From DATFYI01 sp035315125 (lineage in GTDB: Bacteria > Chloroflexota > Anaerolineae > Anaerolineales > Anaerolineaceae): a stretch of 12,400 nt of DNA. Below the pieces are notes generated by a model. That model saw only the letters and a program-made list of their open reading frames with translations. It did no database searches and was not told the origin of the DNA. The stretch lies in contig DATFYI010000235.1 in NCBI GenBank assembly GCA_035315125.1, forward strand, positions 1 to 12,400, read 5' to 3'. This document shows, one piece after another, positions 6,075 through 12,056 of this stretch (its first letter is position 1; every line of letters starts with the position of its first letter). The position numbers were made by a program, and so were the translations under genes.

Positions 6075-7370
6075 GTGGCTGAAACATTTCAAATTGTAAT
6101 TAAAAAAGGTCCCACCCCTGGTAGGGTGGTAGAACTTAAAGATAATGTCGTATCGTTGGGACGTGAAACAGGCAACGTATTGATAATCGGGGATAAAGGC
6201 TTATCGCGCTTTCACGCCCGCTTTGTCAAGACGGATGCAGGTTATACCCTGGAAGATTTGGGTTCAACAAATGGTACCTTTGTAAACGGGGCTGTCATTG
6301 TTGCTCCCAGACCGTTGCAAAATGGTGACCGGATCGACATTGGCGAGAATGTTACGTTGGAATTTCGCAAAGTGATTCCCAGTTCGGATAACACTTATGT
6401 AATGAATGTCCCTAAAAGTGACGATACTGTCATGTTGCCAACCCGAGGGATTCTACAAGAAGAGTTAAGCAAGGCTGCTAAGGCGCATGCTGAAGAACAC
6501 CAGGCTCTTTTTAGCCGCTGGTTTGAAGAGTTATGGAATAAGAAAAACTATGCCATCACCCGTGAGTTGGTAGCTAATGAATTTGTTGCACATGGCGCTG
6601 GCGGTCAGGACATCAAACAAGGCCCGGATGGCGTGGCAGACATGGTTAAGATCTGGCATCAGGCATTCCCGGATGGGCATATGACCATGGATGATATCAC
6701 TACTGAAGGTGAAATGTCAGCCATCCGCATGACTTTCCGCGGTACACATACCGGCGAATTTTACGGCGTTCCTGCCAGCAATAAAAAGATTGAGGTAACT
6801 TCGATCGGCATTGATCGGGTCGTGAATGGCAAGATTAGTGAGGGTTGGGGAGAGTTGAATATGCTGGGAATGATGCAGCAAATGGGCGCCATTCCAGCAC
6901 CTGACCAGGGAGCACAAATGTACGACATTGAAACTACCGTAACACCCGAGCACGTTGCTGAAGCTTATGCTGCGCTGGCTGCTGGCGATATGAATCTCAT
7001 ACCAAAGTACTGGGCTGAGAATATGGTCTGGCAGGTACCGGGTCATAACGAGCTATCTGGCTGGTATTACAGCCGTAACGAGTTCCTGGCTTTTATGAGC
7101 AAGGTTGGCGAGTTATCAGACCATAGCTTCCGAATGGATATGATTGCCGGAAAGGTTCTGGTGACGGGTGATTATTCTGTCGATCTGACCCGTAACCGCG
7201 GTTATCGCAAGGGTGCGCCAGACAAAACCATGGATATTGAAGTGGCGCACGTCTTACGTTGGCGCGATGGCAAAGTAATTGCCGGCAAGGGCGCTATCTT
7301 TGGAGATGGCACCACGGAATACGACCAATTTTGGTCTCGCTCGCCAGTAGTCACCCCATCCACTCATTAG
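6075..7370 (+). CDS. FHA domain - SnoaL-like domain - NTF2-fold domain fusion, 431 aa
   Basis: Residues about 5-98 form a complete FHA phosphothreonine-binding domain: G-R (29-30), S-R-F-H-A (44-48), L-G-S-T-N-G-T-F-V-N-G (62-72) and L-x-N-G-D-R-I-x-I-G (81-90). A linker with several Thr/Ser (99-130) follows. Residues about 135-276 are a SnoaL/ester-cyclase-type domain with R-G-T-H-T-G (222-227), ending in M-Q-Q-M-G-A-I-P-A-P. Residues 282-431 are a second NTF2-fold domain with W-Q-V-P-G-H (319-324), a close paralogue of the protein at 5091-5543. The GTG start at 6075 has AGGAGA (6062-6067) 7 bases upstream. FHA domains normally bind pThr partners of Ser/Thr kinases, so this protein may dock pathway proteins or sense phosphorylation; that is inference. 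Linker residues such as T107, T118 and T123 could themselves be phosphorylated. No membrane segment is seen. Confidence 0.9.
   Translation: MAETFQIVIKKGPTPGRVVELKDNVVSLGRETGNVLIIGDKGLSRFHARFVKTDAGYTLEDLGSTNGTFVNGAVIVAPRPLQNGDRIDIGENVTLEFRKVIPSSDNTYVMNVPKSDDTVMLPTRGILQEELSKAAKAHAEEHQALFSRWFEELWNKKNYAITRELVANEFVAHGAGGQDIKQGPDGVADMVKIWHQAFPDGHMTMDDITTEGEMSAIRMTFRGTHTGEFYGVPASNKKIEVTSIGIDRVVNGKISEGWGELNMLGMMQQMGAIPAPDQGAQMYDIETTVTPEHVAEAYAALAAGDMNLIPKYWAENMVWQVPGHNELSGWYYSRNEFLAFMSKVGELSDHSFRMDMIAGKVLVTGDYSVDLTRNRGYRKGAPDKTMDIEVAHVLRWRDGKVIAGKGAIFGDGTTEYDQFWSRSPVVTPSTH
6907..6920 (+). promoter_or_regulatory. Possible internal ribosome binding site and start for the fusion's last domain
   Basis: AGGGAG (6907-6912) lies 5 bases before an in-frame ATG at 6918 (Met282), exactly at the boundary of the second NTF2-fold domain. 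Starting there would give a 150-residue protein, the same length as its stand-alone paralogue at 5091-5543. This may be a relic of a once-separate gene or a working internal start. Shine-Dalgarno-like hexamers also arise by chance within genes. Confidence 0.4.
6939..7367 (+). repeat. Duplicated NTF2 domain, copy 2 (copy 1 at 5112-5540)
   Basis: This is the partner of the 429-bp copy upstream, here fused in frame behind the FHA and SnoaL-like domains. Differences cluster in a short variable stretch (residues 377-386 of the fusion); motif regions are almost unchanged. Confidence 0.8.
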
Positions 7371-7381
7371 GGAGGAATCCA

Positions 7382-7795
7382 ATGTCAAGCGAACAGAATA
7401 AAAAAATTATGACCCGCATGATCGAAGAAGTCTGGAATGAGGGTAACCTGGCTACTGCCGATGAGTTGTTTGCCCCCGACCATACCAGCCCGAGTGCCCC
7501 CCAATTGCCTCCCGGGTCTGAGGGGGTCAAAATCATGGTCAAGGCGTTTCGCCAGGCCATGCCTGATTACCACATGCAAATCGATCTGATGGTTGCCGAC
7601 GATAACCAGGTGGTTGGTCGTTTTACCCAAAGCGGCACCCACACAGGCGAAGATTTAATGGGAATGAAGGCTTCAGGCCGCAAGGCTACCTGGACAGAGA
7701 TTGGCGTCCTACGGATTAAAGACGACAAAATCGTCCAAAGCTGGTATGAAGCCGACATGCTCAGTATGATCCAACAGTTTAATGGCACAAAATAA
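7382..7795 (+). CDS. SnoaL-like ester-cyclase-family protein, 137 aa
   Basis: The sequence has the standard layout of the SnoaL polyketide-cyclase/ester-cyclase family: a first helix with E-V-W-N-E-G-N-L (16-23), the helix F-R-Q-A-M-P-D-Y-H (56-64), strands carrying S-G-T-H-T-G (84-89), M-G-M-K-A-S-G-R-K-A-T-W (93-104), then D-D-K-I-V-Q-S-W (114-121) and a last helix M-L-S-M-I-Q-Q-F. Members close rings by intramolecular aldol chemistry or act on related small molecules; many have no assigned substrate. ATG 7382 is set by GGAGG (7371-7375) and lies 11 bp after the FHA fusion gene, so the two are surely co-transcribed. It resembles the second domain of the following gene. Its length is normal for a single-domain member. 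Confidence 0.87.
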   Translation: MSSEQNKKIMTRMIEEVWNEGNLATADELFAPDHTSPSAPQLPPGSEGVKIMVKAFRQAMPDYHMQIDLMVADDNQVVGRFTQSGTHTGEDLMGMKASGRKATWTEIGVLRIKDDKIVQSWYEADMLSMIQQFNGTK

Positions 7796-7816
7796 GTTGT
7801 TTTAAGGAGAATTGCA

Positions 7817-8821
7817 GTGAGCGACAACCCTTCAAAAAAAACAACTCTGGCCGAGAAAATCTGGCAAGGTGAAGTGACACCGGGTATCAGCCACACGGCG
7901 CCCGGACACTCCTTGAGCGTAAATGAAATGAAAGATGCTATGGTGCGTCTGTATGACGAATCGAACAAGCAGAATTTTTCGGTGTTCGATGAGATGTTCG
8001 CTCCAAATTTTGTCAGCTTCGGCGGAGCTGGATTTCAAGATCTGGTGGGAGCAGAAGCTTTTAGGCAATTGTACGTCCAGTTTCTATCCAGCCTGCCAGA
8101 TTTAAACTTTCGTGTAGACCAGGTCGTTGCCGAGGGCAATTTATGTGGCGTACGCGGCCGGTTGAGCGGCACACATCAAGGCAATTTTATGGGCATTGCA
8201 CCTCCAACTGGCCGCTTTATTTCTTGGACTGGTACAGCAATTTTTCGTTTCGATCAAAATGGCCTGATGGATGCCCGCTGGCAAGAGTGGGATGGTTTGA
8301 GCGTGATGCAGCAAATGGGCGTCATACCGGCACCCACCGCTAGCGGCACACAATTCCCTAACCCAATACCACCCTACGTAGACTGCGGTTACAGCTCTCC
8401 CGTCCAGAATAAATCTTCCTTCCTTAAATTATTAGATGAGGGCTGGAATAATGGCAATTTATCAATCATGGATGAGGTGTACCACTCGCAAGCAACCTTT
8501 CCCAGCAACCCCGGCCAGTCGTTTGGCAGCCAGGGCGCCAAGGCGACGGTAGGAATGTACCGCCAGGCAATGCCAGATTTCCACGTCGAGCTTAAAAACA
8601 TCCTGGCTGACGGAGATATGGTGCTGGCCTGGTTCTCTCAGAGCGGCACACAGAAGGGAGATCTGATGGGTGTTCCCGCAACCGGTAAAAAAGCAACCTG
8701 GGGCCAAATCATCATTGCCCGCTTTGCGGCTGGAAAAATTGTGGAAAGCTGGAGCAACGAAGATATTCTTGGTCTGATGCAGCAGCTTGGTGTCGGTGGA
8801 AGCCCTTCTGCAGGAGCATAA
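7817..8821 (+). CDS. Tandem double SnoaL-like domain protein, 334 aa
   Basis: Two ester-cyclase-type NTF2-fold domains sit in one chain after a 30-residue N-terminal segment. Domain 1 (about 33-172) has S-G-T-H-Q-G (117-122), M-G-I-A-P-P-T-G and the end M-Q-Q-M-G-V-I-P-A-P, nearly the same as the first such domain of the FHA fusion. Domain 2 (about 198-325) has G-W-N-N-G-N-L (209-215), R-Q-A-M-P-D-F-H and S-G-T-Q-K-G (276-281), in which the usual His is Gln279. Loss of that His suggests that domain 2 is inactive, altered, or serves for binding or dimer assembly, since many of these proteins work as dimers. The GTG start at 7817 has AAGGAGA (7804-7810) 6 bases upstream, 21 bp after the preceding gene. 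The linker (173-197) is rich in Pro and polar residues. The substrate is unknown. Confidence 0.87.
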   Translation: MSDNPSKKTTLAEKIWQGEVTPGISHTAPGHSLSVNEMKDAMVRLYDESNKQNFSVFDEMFAPNFVSFGGAGFQDLVGAEAFRQLYVQFLSSLPDLNFRVDQVVAEGNLCGVRGRLSGTHQGNFMGIAPPTGRFISWTGTAIFRFDQNGLMDARWQEWDGLSVMQQMGVIPAPTASGTQFPNPIPPYVDCGYSSPVQNKSSFLKLLDEGWNNGNLSIMDEVYHSQATFPSNPGQSFGSQGAKATVGMYRQAMPDFHVELKNILADGDMVLAWFSQSGTQKGDLMGVPATGKKATWGQIIIARFAAGKIVESWSNEDILGLMQQLGVGGSPSAGA

Positions 8822-8844
8822 CCGGGATCATATAAAGGAGATAC

Positions 8845-8907
8845 TTGAATTCTAAAAGAAGCATCCAAAGAGCTGCACGCCTGGAAAGTAAAGTGAAGAA
8901 ACAATGA
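8845..8907 (+). CDS. Possible small basic leader ORF, 20 aa
   Basis: AAAGGAG (8834-8840), the strongest Shine-Dalgarno in this 82-bp gap, lies 4 bases before a TTG that opens a 20-codon frame. The peptide would be very basic, with eight Lys/Arg, and its TGA overlaps the next gene's ATG as ATGA (8904-8907). The next gene's own ribosome binding site is poor, so this small frame could couple its translation. It may equally be a remnant of an older start region. No known family is recognised. Confidence 0.35.
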   Translation: MNSKRSIQRAARLESKVKKQ

Positions 8908-9335
8908 CCATCGAAACCAATAAAGCTATCCTGGGCCGTCATTTTAATGAAGTCTTAAATCACGGCCATCTTGAAGTGATAGATGAAATCTATTCCAGTG
9001 ACTATATATTGGATGCACCTGTCCGTTCCGATGGCAGCTCTCAAGAGCGTAGTCTTACTAAGGGACGCGAACAATTGAAACAAAGAGTAATCTTGTTTCG
9101 GACAGGCTTCCCCGACATACATTTTGATATGGATGAAATTATTGGAGAAATGGATACAGTGGTGGTGCGCTATACCTATTCCGGCACTCACTTAGGGCTA
9201 TTTGCTGGGGTTGAGCCAAGTGGATGTTCCATCGCCATCCCAGGCATCCTGATTGCCCACTTAATCGATGGCAAAATATATGAAGCTTTTAGCGCCTTTG
9301 ATAGCGCCGAGTTATTGAAACAGCTCGCTTGCTAG
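8904..9335 (+). CDS. SnoaL-like ester-cyclase-family protein, 143 aa
   Basis: The pattern is L-N-H-G-H-L-E-V-I-D-E-I-Y (18-30), F-P-D-I-H-F-D-M-D-E-I-I (69-80), V-V-R-Y-T-Y-S-G-T-H-L-G (87-98) and I-D-G-K-I-Y-E-A-F (121-129), followed by a final helix with E-L-L-K-Q-L. This is the SnoaL/ester-cyclase pattern, with the motif His at residue 96. The segment before the last strand pair (V-E-P-S-G-C-S-I, 103-110) keeps the family's loop. It is shorter at the C-terminus than relatives that end in Q-Q-x-G. The start has only a weak AGTGAAG before it, and the ATG overlaps the stop of a possible 20-codon leader frame. The reaction and substrate are unknown. Confidence 0.83.
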   Translation: MTIETNKAILGRHFNEVLNHGHLEVIDEIYSSDYILDAPVRSDGSSQERSLTKGREQLKQRVILFRTGFPDIHFDMDEIIGEMDTVVVRYTYSGTHLGLFAGVEPSGCSIAIPGILIAHLIDGKIYEAFSAFDSAELLKQLAC

Positions 9336-9398
9336 ATTTGCAGCTTCATGGATAAAATTATCGACCGCGCCAAGGCCAGGATCGAAAGGAGAGCAGAT

Positions 9399-9788
9399 AT
9401 GGATAATCATGAAACAATTCGCAAATATTTTGAGTTCGCCAACGCCGGTAAATGGGATGCCTGGTGCGATCTTTTTACGGATGATATGGTGATGGATGAA
9501 CAATTGGCCGGTCATATTGTTGGCCTGGCCGCGCTGCGACCGATGATGGCCGGGATGGGTCAGGCCTATGCCAAGTTCCAAAATGTGCTCAAGGAAATAG
9601 TCGTCGAAGGGGATCAAGGAGCAGTCGTTTCGCACATTTCTGCCCTGGCCGCCAAGTATCCCGATCAGCCAATTGAAGCGGATGTAATGAATTTCTACCG
9701 CTTCCGTGATGGGAAATTCACATACATGCGCAATGTGCATGACACAAAGCCATTCGAACCATTCTTGCGCCAGATTTCCGGAGGTTAA
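9399..9788 (+). CDS. NTF2-like / SnoaL-like protein, 129 aa
   Basis: It opens with I-R-K-Y-F-E-F-A-N-A-G-K-W-D-A-W (7-22), then L-F-T-D-D-M-V-M-D (25-33), a helix A-L-R-P-M-M-A-G-M (45-53), then strands ending N-F-Y-R-F-R-D-G-K-F-T-Y-M-R-N-V-H-D (98-115), a typical stand-alone NTF2-fold layout. It lacks both the G-T-H and P-G-H motifs and so represents another branch of the fold. I chose ATG 9399 because AAAGGAG (9385-9391) is 7 bases upstream; an in-frame ATG at 9348 would add 17 residues but has no ribosome binding site. The GMC oxidoreductase gene begins only 2 bp after its stop, so the two are probably translationally coupled and may act on the same compound. Confidence 0.82.
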   Translation: MDNHETIRKYFEFANAGKWDAWCDLFTDDMVMDEQLAGHIVGLAALRPMMAGMGQAYAKFQNVLKEIVVEGDQGAVVSHISALAAKYPDQPIEADVMNFYRFRDGKFTYMRNVHDTKPFEPFLRQISGG

Positions 9789-9790
9789 CG

Positions 9791-11326
9791 ATGAGTGACT
9801 ATGATTTTATCGTTGTCGGCGCCGGTTCGGCGGGATCTGTGGTCGCCAATCGTTTGAGCGAAAATCGAAAAGCCAGGGTACTGGTGCTGGAAGCCGGTGG
9901 GACTGAAATTGGTCCCAATGTACAAAACCCCTCCTTGTGGTTTACGCTGTTGGGATCTCCAATTGATTGGGGCTATACCACGGTACCTCAGGCGGGTTTG
10001 AATAATCGCGTAATTTATGAGCCGCGTGGCAAAATTATAGGTGGCACCAGCCAGTTATACCTGATGATGCACATTCGCGGGCATCCGGAGGATTATAACA
10101 ACTGGGTTTACCAGGGTAATCCAGGCTGGGCATATAAAGATGTGCTGCCATATTTTAAAAAAATGGAAAACCAGGAAGATAAAACCAGCGACCTGGTCGG
10201 CCAGGGTGGACCTCTGAACCTGATTAATCCCAGGGACTATCAGCACCATCCATTAACCCCGTTATTTATTGAGGCTGGCCGAGAGTTGGGCTTCCCTTAC
10301 ACCGAAGATTTCAACGGCCCCAATATGGAAGGTGTAGGTTGGCATCACGTTAACATCGGAAAAGATGGTAAACGAAACAGCGATGCAGTAGCTTATTTAC
10401 TGCCGGCATTATCACGTAATAATTTGACCTTGAGCGCCAATTCTCAGGCAACACGCCTTCTTTTTGAAGGAAAACATTGTATCGGTGTGGAGTATATGCA
10501 GGACGGCCAACTTAAAACAGCCAGAGCAGGAACTGAAGTTATTGTATGCCTTGGCGCACTGGAGTCGCCTCACCTGCTTTTAAATTCTGGGATCGGCAAC
10601 TCTCAGCAATTGAAAGAATTTGACAAGCCAGTTCTGGTTGACCTGCCGGGTGTTGGCGAAAATTATCATAACCACGTCCTGACCGGAGCGATTATGGAAA
10701 CCAGAGAACCGGTAGCCCAGGGCCATCTAAATACCTCGGAGGCCGGCCTATTTTGTAAATCTGAGCCAGGCTATACAACACCGGATTTGCAATTCAACTT
10801 TGTCCACTTGCCGTTTGATGTAATCGTGGGACAAAATAATCCCAATTCTGTTTCATTGATCCCCGGTTTGCAACGTCCTCAATCACGCGGTTGGGTGCGT
10901 CTCGGCAGTCGCAATCCGCTGGATAAACCGCTGCTTAATCCAAATTACCTGGCGGAAGAAGCAGATGTAAAACGTATGGTACAGATGACCAAAATGTCTC
11001 GTGATATTTTTGGCACAAAAGCTTTTTCCAAAGTCCTTTCCGGGCGCGAATTATTGCCAGGACCTGAATTCAAAACCGATGACGATTTGCTGAAATTTGT
11101 CAGAAATCGCTGTGATTCCTATCACCACCAAGTAGGTTCATGCAAAATGGGACAGGATGCCATGTCCGTAGTAGACCCTCAGTTACGGGTCTACGGCATC
11201 GAAGGACTACGGGTTGCGGATGCCAGCATAATGCCATCCATAACTACCGGTAACATTCACGCGCCCATTATCATGATCGCCGAAAAAGCCAGCGATATGA
11301 TCAAGAAAGATTACGCCTTGGAGTAA
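9791..11326 (+). CDS. GMC-family FAD-dependent oxidoreductase (choline dehydrogenase/alcohol oxidase type), 511 aa
   Basis: The N-terminal FAD-binding motif is V-V-G-A-G-S-A-G (8-15), with the ribose-binding Glu34 in L-E-A-G-G. GMC signature 1 lies around P-R-G-K-I-I-G-G-T-S (78-87) and signature 2 is G-A-L-E-S-P-H-L-L-L-N-S-G-I-G (255-269). The C-terminal region has H-Q-V-G-S-C-K-M-G (His446) and G-N-I-H-A-P (His490). These match the catalytic His plus His/Asn positions, here a His-His pair as in glucose or aryl-alcohol oxidases. Within signature 1 the usual Asn is Tyr90. The family oxidises alcohols or polyols using FAD. Length is normal and there is no signal peptide, so it is probably cytoplasmic. 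GGAGG (9780-9784) precedes the ATG by 6 bases. The exact alcohol cannot be inferred. Confidence 0.93.
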   Translation: MSDYDFIVVGAGSAGSVVANRLSENRKARVLVLEAGGTEIGPNVQNPSLWFTLLGSPIDWGYTTVPQAGLNNRVIYEPRGKIIGGTSQLYLMMHIRGHPEDYNNWVYQGNPGWAYKDVLPYFKKMENQEDKTSDLVGQGGPLNLINPRDYQHHPLTPLFIEAGRELGFPYTEDFNGPNMEGVGWHHVNIGKDGKRNSDAVAYLLPALSRNNLTLSANSQATRLLFEGKHCIGVEYMQDGQLKTARAGTEVIVCLGALESPHLLLNSGIGNSQQLKEFDKPVLVDLPGVGENYHNHVLTGAIMETREPVAQGHLNTSEAGLFCKSEPGYTTPDLQFNFVHLPFDVIVGQNNPNSVSLIPGLQRPQSRGWVRLGSRNPLDKPLLNPNYLAEEADVKRMVQMTKMSRDIFGTKAFSKVLSGRELLPGPEFKTDDDLLKFVRNRCDSYHHQVGSCKMGQDAMSVVDPQLRVYGIEGLRVADASIMPSITTGNIHAPIIMIAEKASDMIKKDYALE

Positions 11327-11401
11327 TTGTGACTTGTGATAGGCAATAAAACATTACTTTTTCATATTGTTCACAAAGTAAAACAAAACGGAGATTTAAC
11401 G

Positions 11402-11971
11402 ATGGCATTACAAGGTAAAAAGATAGGCATCCTGATTGAGAGTGATTTTTACGAAAAAGAAATCTTTTATTACGAACATCGTTTCGCAGAAGAAGGTCTG
11501 GAGGTTCGCTGGATGAGCCGTTTATGGGGCCAGTCGAGTTTAACCTTCTATGGACACGACTACAAGGTGCCTTTTACCTGCAACCAGAGTTTTGAGGGCA
11601 TGAGCGATGACGAACTTCGCAGCTTCAGTGCCATCATCGTTCCCTCAGCGTTCGTCTCCGACCGCCTGCGCTACTCCGAAGATCTCAAAAAGATGGCGCC
11701 GGCCGTGGAATTCATCCAACGGGCATTTGCCGAGCCGGGAATACTGAAGGGCATCATTTGCCACGGGATGTGGCTGGTTTCAACCGTGCCTGAGTTGGTG
11801 CGCGGCCGTCCGGTGGTGGCACATCCTAACCTGTACGGGGACGTCAAGAATATGGGTGCGATCTACACAGACCAGGATGTTGTGGTGGATGGCGATCTGG
11901 TAACCGGGCGGACAGGTGGACATTGCCACCTTTTTGCACGTAAAATCATTGATTTGCTGGCTAAAGACTGA
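11402..11971 (+). CDS. DJ-1/PfpI family protein, 189 aa
   Basis: This is a compact single-domain member of the family. The first strand is K-K-I-G-I-L-I-E-S (6-14), with acidic E-K-E (18-20) in the position of the catalytic-site Glu. The elbow K-G-I-I-C-H-G-M-W-L-V-S (116-127) contains Cys120-His121. A-H-P-N-L-Y-G-D (140-147) and the C-terminal T-G-R-T-G-G-H-C-H (168-176) complete the pattern. Unlike many members, the strand before the nucleophile ends in V-P-S-A rather than G-G. Known relatives act as proteases, glyoxalases/deglycases or amidase-like hydratases; I cannot choose between them. It is clearly different from the longer DJ-1-like protein that opens the cluster, which has Cys-Tyr. 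ATG 11402 is supported by GGAG (11390-11393); a GTG at 11336 would add 22 residues without a ribosome binding site. Confidence 0.87.
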   Translation: MALQGKKIGILIESDFYEKEIFYYEHRFAEEGLEVRWMSRLWGQSSLTFYGHDYKVPFTCNQSFEGMSDDELRSFSAIIVPSAFVSDRLRYSEDLKKMAPAVEFIQRAFAEPGILKGIICHGMWLVSTVPELVRGRPVVAHPNLYGDVKNMGAIYTDQDVVVDGDLVTGRTGGHCHLFARKIIDLLAKD

Positions 11972-12056
11972 AAAATCACGATCTTATACCGCACCGGCTT
12001 GATATTCATCGATCGGAAAAAAGCCAGTCACTGATCAAGATAAGGATGAAAAACGA

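Noticed and set aside
7259..7381. Longer start for the 7382 SnoaL-like gene
   Set aside because: It would overlap the FHA fusion gene by more than 100 bp, and the GGAGG at 7371-7375 sets the start at 7382.
9312..9740. Minus-strand frame of 142 codons opposite the 9399 gene
   Set aside because: It is a shadow of the NTF2-like gene, with no ribosome binding site or motif of its own.
11327..11376. TTGTGA (11327) and TCACAA (11371) as a possible CRP-type site
   Set aside because: The half-sites are almost 40 bp apart, not the 6-bp spacing of a CRP operator.
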